This document shows, piece by piece, positions 17,087-20,516 of a stretch of 20,516 bases of DNA. Origin of the DNA: a virus; the IMG/VR virus record IMGVR_UViG_3300037189_010336, positions 1-20,516 of that record. One strand, 5' to 3'. Made by a program: the position numbers and the translations under genes. Position 1 is the stretch's first letter, and every line of letters starts with the position of its first letter. The notes under the pieces were generated by a model, which saw only the letters and a program-made list of their open reading frames with translations, ran no database searches and was not told the origin of the DNA.

Positions 17087-17394
17087 TGGCAGAACGCAAA
17101 GACCGCATGGCTTTGCTTTCAAGATACAGCAAGTATCACACCGCAAGGTATGAATCAAAGCCATCTCTAAACTTAAATGTTGAGCAGTGGGCATCTGATG
17201 CCCTTGTTGAATCATACACATTGCCAGGATGCTACGATATACTTGAATATTACTTTTCAGTTGCAGAGAATCCTTCGTGGAACTACTTTGCATACAATGC
17301 AGAAAAAATATTGCAGGCACAAAAAGATAAGAAGAAGGATGATGAAGAAAGAGCAGAACGTAGACGAATGGCAAAGGAGTGGCTAAGTGAATAA
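17086..17394 (+). CDS. Small basic/acidic protein preceding the helicase, candidate helicase accessory
   Basis: This 102-aa protein has a basic N-terminus (AERKDRMALLSRYSKYHTARY), a central helical part with WASDALVESYTLPGCYDILE and WNYFAYNAEKIL, and a highly charged C-terminal helix of Lys, Asp, Glu and Arg residues. The aromatic and tryptophan positions look constrained, which suggests a folded protein. I do not recognise a named family. It overlaps the helicase start by 8 bases, so the two are translated together. In many phages the gene beside the DnaB-type helicase encodes its loader, and the all-helical, charged character fits, so this is a candidate loader or adaptor. That is inference and untested here. 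The ATG overlaps the preceding TAA by one base and has no nearby Shine-Dalgarno. Confidence 0.6.
   Translation: MAERKDRMALLSRYSKYHTARYESKPSLNLNVEQWASDALVESYTLPGCYDILEYYFSVAENPSWNYFAYNAEKILQAQKDKKKDDEERAERRRMAKEWLSE
17374..17379 (+). promoter_or_regulatory. Shine-Dalgarno deciding a GTG start for the helicase
   Basis: AAGGAG lies 7 bases before the GTG at 17387, an ideal spacing, and sits inside the 3' end of the preceding gene. It supports GTG as the helicase initiation codon. Confidence 0.75.
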
Positions 17395-18607
17395 TACAGA
17401 AGCAAAGGTAATCTCAGCAGTCCTTAATGATAAGCAGGTCCATGTTCTACTTCAGGCAAACATCGATAACCTACTAAGAACCCATAACGATGTCTGGGAG
17501 TTTATTAGAAATTACTTTGAGCATAATAGTGCTGTTCCACCAATGAATCTAGTCATTGATAAATTTAGAGATTTTCAACCAGTCGATGGAGTTGGTGCAA
17601 CAAAGCATCACCTTGAAGAATTACAAACAGAATATTTAACTGATAGCCTTAAGGATATCTTACGGTCTGCTGCAGGAGTTGTTCAGCAGGGTGAAGGCAA
17701 TAAAGCACTAGAAGATCTTATCACCCAGACTTCAGAACTAAAAAAGAATACATCTGCAATTCGTGATATTGATGTAACAGATTTAGAATCAGCCATTGCA
17801 TACTTTGAAAATCTTAAGGTGCAACAGGCAGCAGGCCATGTTGGAATTAAAACCAATCTGCCAGGGTTTGATAATTATCTTCCTTCTGGAATTATGCCAG
17901 GGCAGTTAGGAGTCTTTCTAGCATATCCAGGTATCGGAAAGTCATGGATGGCTCTATACTTTGCTGTACAGGCCTGGAAACAAGGCAAGACACCACTTGT
18001 AATCTCCCTTGAAATGAGTGAGACAGAAGTTCGTAACCGTGTATTTACCATTATGGGTGAGGGTCTTTGGTCTCATAGAAAGTTATCAAACGGAGATGTT
18101 GAACTTGATACATTAAAGGCTTGGCATGCAAAGCATCTGCAAGGCAAACCAGAATTTCACATTATCTCTAATGATCAAGGTGGAGAGATTAACCCATCCG
18201 TTCTTCGTGGAAAAATCGATCAGTATAAGCCAGATTTTGTAATCGTTGACTACCTTCAGTTAATGTCACCAAACCAAAAGTCAGATAATGAAACTGTGCG
18301 AATGAAGAACCTTTCACGAGAACTCAAACTAATGGCTATTGGTGAAGAAGTCCCAATCATTGCTATTTCATCAGCAACACCTGATGACGCTAATGATTTA
18401 ACAAGCGTTCCAACACTTGGTCAAACATCTTGGTCTAGACAGATTGCCTACGATGCTGACTGGGTTATTGCACTAGGCCGTGCACAAAATAGCGATGTCA
18501 TTGAGTGTGCCTTTAGAAAGAACCGTAACGGATTTATGGGTGATTTCCTTGTTCAAGTTGACTTTGACAAGGGATATTACAGATATAAAGATTTTGAAGA
18601 TAAGTAG
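17387..18607 (+). CDS. DnaB-family replicative DNA helicase
   Basis: The 406-aa protein is a RecA-fold ring helicase that unwinds the replication fork using NTP. An N-terminal helical domain (about residues 1-130) precedes the motor. The Walker A motif is AYPGIGKS at 179-186 with the catalytic lysine K185. The activating glutamate is E209 in SLEMS. Walker B is IVDYLQL with D288. Near the C-terminus, DADWVIAL and FRKNRNG match the later DnaB motifs, the arginines of FRKNRNG fitting the intersubunit finger. The usual motif-H3 glutamine (S-Q in classic DnaB) appears to be replaced: the sequence there is AISSATPDD. The length is slightly short of bacterial DnaB. The GTG start overlaps the preceding gene by 8 bases and has AAGGAG upstream. 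It should work with the primase and SSB encoded just downstream. The family assignment is secure. Confidence 0.93.
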   Translation: MNNTEAKVISAVLNDKQVHVLLQANIDNLLRTHNDVWEFIRNYFEHNSAVPPMNLVIDKFRDFQPVDGVGATKHHLEELQTEYLTDSLKDILRSAAGVVQQGEGNKALEDLITQTSELKKNTSAIRDIDVTDLESAIAYFENLKVQQAAGHVGIKTNLPGFDNYLPSGIMPGQLGVFLAYPGIGKSWMALYFAVQAWKQGKTPLVISLEMSETEVRNRVFTIMGEGLWSHRKLSNGDVELDTLKAWHAKHLQGKPEFHIISNDQGGEINPSVLRGKIDQYKPDFVIVDYLQLMSPNQKSDNETVRMKNLSRELKLMAIGEEVPIIAISSATPDDANDLTSVPTLGQTSWSRQIAYDADWVIALGRAQNSDVIECAFRKNRNGFMGDFLVQVDFDKGYYRYKDFEDK

Positions 18608-18608
18608 G

Positions 18609-18614
18609 TATAAT
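18609..18614 (+). promoter_or_regulatory. Putative -10 promoter for a leaderless transcript
   Basis: TATAAT, preceded by GG, ends 7 bases before the ATG at 18622, which would place the transcription start at about the A of that ATG. No Shine-Dalgarno is present at a normal distance and the gene is not overlapped by the helicase gene. I found no clear -35 at standard spacing. It matches the GG-TATAAT-A context of the element at 15726-15734. Confidence 0.45.
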
Positions 18615-18621
18615 ATGTTAC

Positions 18622-18948
18622 ATGGCGAACTATCACCACAAGCCTATCAAGAAGTTCAATTTGAGCGGAGTTATCCACGATGAATCTGCACTTGGTAGAC
18701 TTAAAATGGAATATATTAGACTCCTTGAGTCTGAGATGCGCCTGTCTGGATATGTTCCAAGGCTTGACATTGTTCCAGATTTTACGGTAGACTATAACGA
18801 GAAGAAAAAATATTTTGAATTTGAATTAACAGTACATGGTATACATACAGGGAGAAAACAGAGCGAATGGATAGAGGGAATAGACGGTACCAAAGCAATC
18901 TATACACAAAAGAGCAAATCAAAAGAGTCCTTACGGGAACAGGTGTAA
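18622..18948 (+). CDS. Small conserved-looking protein between helicase and primase, function unknown
   Basis: The 108-aa protein has a His/Lys-rich N-terminus (HHKPIKKFNLSG), a helical middle with ALGRLKMEYIRLLESEMRL, a beta region (RLDIVPDFTVDYNEKKKYFE, then FELTVHGIHTGRK), and a basic C-terminus. The DFTVDYN and FEFELTVHGI strands look constrained. I do not recognise a family and see no catalytic motif. Its last 82 bases overlap the primase gene in another frame. It begins after a 14-base gap that holds the putative -10 element and has no good Shine-Dalgarno, so it may head a leaderless transcript for the primase segment. A replication accessory role is suggested only by its place between helicase and primase. 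An ATG at 18615 in another frame opens only a short ORF and is not favoured. Confidence 0.65.
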   Translation: MANYHHKPIKKFNLSGVIHDESALGRLKMEYIRLLESEMRLSGYVPRLDIVPDFTVDYNEKKKYFEFELTVHGIHTGRKQSEWIEGIDGTKAIYTQKSKSKESLREQV

Positions 18949-19811
18949 CGATTGAGTCTGAGATTGATTCAGACTATATAATTTTTTGTCCATACCATAA
19001 TAATAATAGAACCCCTGCAGGAGAAATAGATAAGTTTAATGGAACATTTTTTTGCTTTTCTTGTCAGAAAGTTGCAGACCTAGTAGAGTTTACAATGCAT
19101 ATGTCTGGTCGTACATATTTTGAGTCCATAAGATTTATTAAAAGCAAAGAAACAGAATCTGATATTACAAAAGAAGTCAATAAACAATTATTTGAAAAGC
19201 CTGAGTTTGTTCCATTCGATGAATTAATTTTAAAAAGACTTAACAATAATCTTAACACATCAGAAAGAGCAAAGGATTATTTTACTTATAGAAAAATATC
19301 CTTAGCATCTTGGTCAAAGTTTTCTTTAGGGTATTCAGAAAAACAAGATATGGTTACTGTGCCAGTTCATAGTCCAGATGGAATGCCAGTAGGATTTGTT
19401 GGTAGATCAATTGAGGGCAAAGAATTTAAAAATACTCCAGGTCTTCCAAAAGCAAAGACTTTATTTAATTTGTACAGAGTAAAGACAGCAGACAAGGTTT
19501 ATGTAGTGGAATCATCATTTGATGCTATCCGCTTAGATCAAGTAGGCTTTCCAGCAGTTGCAACGCTTGGTGCTAATGTATCAAACACACAGATAGAATT
19601 GCTTCAAAAGTATTTCAATAACATTATAGTTATTGCAGATAATGATGAAGCGGGAGGAAACATGAAAACTAAGATAATTGAAAAACTTGGTTCTCGTGTG
19701 TCCGTTATAAAACTAAATAAACAATACAAAGATATAGGCGATATGGACGATAAGTCAATTCAAGAACTGGACTTTCAGTTTGACAAATCAATACAGTCTA
19801 TGCTAAACTAA
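18867..19811 (+). CDS. DnaG-type primase (zinc finger plus TOPRIM)
   Basis: The 314-aa protein makes RNA primers for lagging-strand synthesis. Its N-terminus has a CHC2-like zinc finger: C41-P-Y-H44, then after a short beta-hairpin C63-F-S-C66. The middle is a DnaG-like catalytic segment with FSLGYSEKQDMVTVPVHSPD and GFVGRSIEGKEFKNTPG. The TOPRIM core follows: E215 in YVVESSFDAIRL and the metal-binding pair D258 and D260 in IADNDEAGG, plus GDMDD further on. It is much shorter than bacterial DnaG (near 600 aa) and ends soon after TOPRIM, so the C-terminal helicase-binding domain is absent. No other in-frame ATG, GTG or TTG lies nearby, so ATG 18867 is the start; it lies within the preceding gene. 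A purine-rich GGGAG at 18850-18854 is 12 bases upstream, rather far for a ribosome binding site, so coupling is likely. Arginines here are mostly AGA. Confidence 0.93.
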   Translation: MDRGNRRYQSNLYTKEQIKRVLTGTGVTIESEIDSDYIIFCPYHNNNRTPAGEIDKFNGTFFCFSCQKVADLVEFTMHMSGRTYFESIRFIKSKETESDITKEVNKQLFEKPEFVPFDELILKRLNNNLNTSERAKDYFTYRKISLASWSKFSLGYSEKQDMVTVPVHSPDGMPVGFVGRSIEGKEFKNTPGLPKAKTLFNLYRVKTADKVYVVESSFDAIRLDQVGFPAVATLGANVSNTQIELLQKYFNNIIVIADNDEAGGNMKTKIIEKLGSRVSVIKLNKQYKDIGDMDDKSIQELDFQFDKSIQSMLN

Positions 19812-19821
19812 TATAAAGAAC

Positions 19822-19827
19822 AAGGAG
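19822..19827 (+). promoter_or_regulatory. Shine-Dalgarno for the SSB gene
   Basis: AAGGAG lies 6 bases before the ATG at 19834 in the 22-base gap after the primase. It is the best ribosome binding site in the window and fits a highly expressed protein. Confidence 0.8.
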
Positions 19828-19833
19828 AAACAA

Positions 19834-20487
19834 ATGAGCGTAATTAAAGGACTAAAAGAAATCAATGCACTACTTGACAAGCCAAAGTTTGAAAGCACTG
19901 GGCAAAAGGTTAAGTGGGTAAAGTTGGCTGATGGACAATCAGCAAAGATCCGTTTCGTTGAGGAACTAGATCAAGATTCAGCAAACTACTCAGATGCTCG
20001 TGGGCTATCTGTTGTAGTTGCAGAACACACTAATCCAAAGGATTATAAGCGCAAGGCTGCATGTACACAAGAATCAGAAGGTCGTTGCTTTGGTTGTGAG
20101 ATGGATCGCAAGGAACCAAAGAGTGGCTGGAGAGCACGTATGCGTTTTTATTGCAACGTACTAATTAATGATGGTACAGAAGACCCATACATTGCTGTAT
20201 GGTCACAGGGTATCTCAAAGCAATCAGCATTCAATAACATTCGTGAGTATGCACTTGATACAGGTAGCATCTCAAACCTTGAGTGGAAGTTAAAGCGTAA
20301 TGGTCAGGGAACTGAAACTAGTTACACTCTTCTTCCAAGCAAGCCAGACTCAGAGCCATTCAATTGGGATGGTTTTGAATTTTTCAACCTAGAAAAGGTT
20401 GTTCGTGAAGTTGTGTATCCAGAGCAAGAAGCATTCTACTTTGGATTCGATACACCTTCTGTTACCAGCACAAACATCGACTGGTAA
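19834..20487 (+). CDS. Single-stranded DNA-binding protein, gp32-like zinc site
   Basis: The 217-aa protein probably coats single-stranded DNA at the fork. An N-terminal basic helix (about residues 1-20) precedes a beta-rich core with VKWVKLADGQSAKIRFVEEL, a G-Q-x-A-x-I-R-F arrangement like T4 gp32. H65, C77, C85 and C88 then give a H-x11-C-x7-C-x2-C site; T4 gp32 has H64-x12-C77-x9-C87-x2-C90, so the ligand order and positions nearly coincide. Further strands follow, including RMRFYCNVLINDG and YIAVWSQGI. It is shorter than gp32 (about 300 aa) and ends FDTPSVTSTNIDW, so the long acidic tail of gp32 is largely missing. Arginines are almost all CGT or CGC (10 of 11), unlike the AGA-rich primase, and there is a strong Shine-Dalgarno, both suggesting high expression. 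The SSB role is inferred from the zinc site, core pattern and replication context. Confidence 0.75.
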   Translation: MSVIKGLKEINALLDKPKFESTGQKVKWVKLADGQSAKIRFVEELDQDSANYSDARGLSVVVAEHTNPKDYKRKAACTQESEGRCFGCEMDRKEPKSGWRARMRFYCNVLINDGTEDPYIAVWSQGISKQSAFNNIREYALDTGSISNLEWKLKRNGQGTETSYTLLPSKPDSEPFNWDGFEFFNLEKVVREVVYPEQEAFYFGFDTPSVTSTNIDW

Positions 20488-20490
20488 TAG

Positions 20491-20516
20491 ATGAATTACG
20501 TAGGCTTACACGTACA
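20491..20516 (+). CDS. Start of a further gene, truncated by the window edge
   Basis: An ATG 3 bases after the SSB stop (TAA then TAG) opens a frame reading MNYVGLHV to the window end. No Shine-Dalgarno is visible. The tight spacing follows the pattern of the rest of the module, so another replication gene is likely, but eight residues do not allow identification. Confidence 0.4.

Noticed and set aside
14148-17394. A lysis cassette (holin or endolysin) hidden between tail and replication genes
   Set aside because: No small protein here has paired membrane segments, and no lysin catalytic motif was seen.
1-20516. tRNA genes, CRISPR arrays, insertion sequences, integrase or attachment sites
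   Set aside because: No gap is large enough for a tRNA or array, and no repeats or transposase-like proteins were seen.

Overview
The window is a densely packed stretch of a tailed-phage genome. Every gene I accept is on the + strand, most neighbours overlap by 1-8 bases or lie within a few bases of each other, and no gene-free stretch exceeds about 25 bases. Composition is AT-rich (judged by eye). A tape-measure gene, distal-tail and hub-like genes with no sheath, wedge or spike genes suggest a siphovirus-type (long, non-contractile tail) virus. From memory, the overall protein set resembles large actinobacteriophages such as the big Streptomyces siphoviruses. Two starts that look leaderless also fit an actinobacterial host, and the AT-richness would point to a low-GC one (for example a freshwater lineage). 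This host assignment is inference; the sequence contains no direct host marker.

Region 1 (5-16187) is the tail module: a small chaperone-like protein, a very large tape measure protein (2780 aa), a distal-tail-like protein (221 aa), a 1429-aa hub/minor tail protein carrying probable carbohydrate-binding modules, and then four smaller proteins (164, 382, 145 and 147 aa). The last four look like tip or fibre components: a collar-fibre-like N-terminus, a fibronectin-III-like domain and a possible H-type-lectin-like domain.

Region 2 (16187-17394) is a switch zone of small proteins: a zinc-ribbon protein, a MerR/excisionase-like helix-turn-helix protein that overlaps it, and two short conserved-looking unknowns.

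Region 3 (17387-20516) is a replication module: DnaB-family helicase, a small unknown that overlaps the next gene, a DnaG-type primase (CHC2-like zinc finger plus TOPRIM), and a single-stranded DNA-binding protein whose His-Cys-Cys-Cys spacing resembles T4 gp32. A further gene appears to start at the right edge. Helicase, primase and SSB would act together at the phage replication fork; the small proteins between them are candidates for loaders or accessory factors, without direct proof.

The observations most worth following up are: two probable leaderless promoters placed exactly at the two spaced genes that lack a Shine-Dalgarno sequence; the size and internal architecture of the tape measure protein, including a duplicated LTPGE motif block; the gp32-like zinc site in a short SSB with CGN-biased arginine codons; a helicase whose usual motif-H3 glutamine appears to be absent; and two sizeable out-of-frame gene overlaps. 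I saw no tRNA, CRISPR array, insertion sequence, lysis gene, integrase or convincing terminator.
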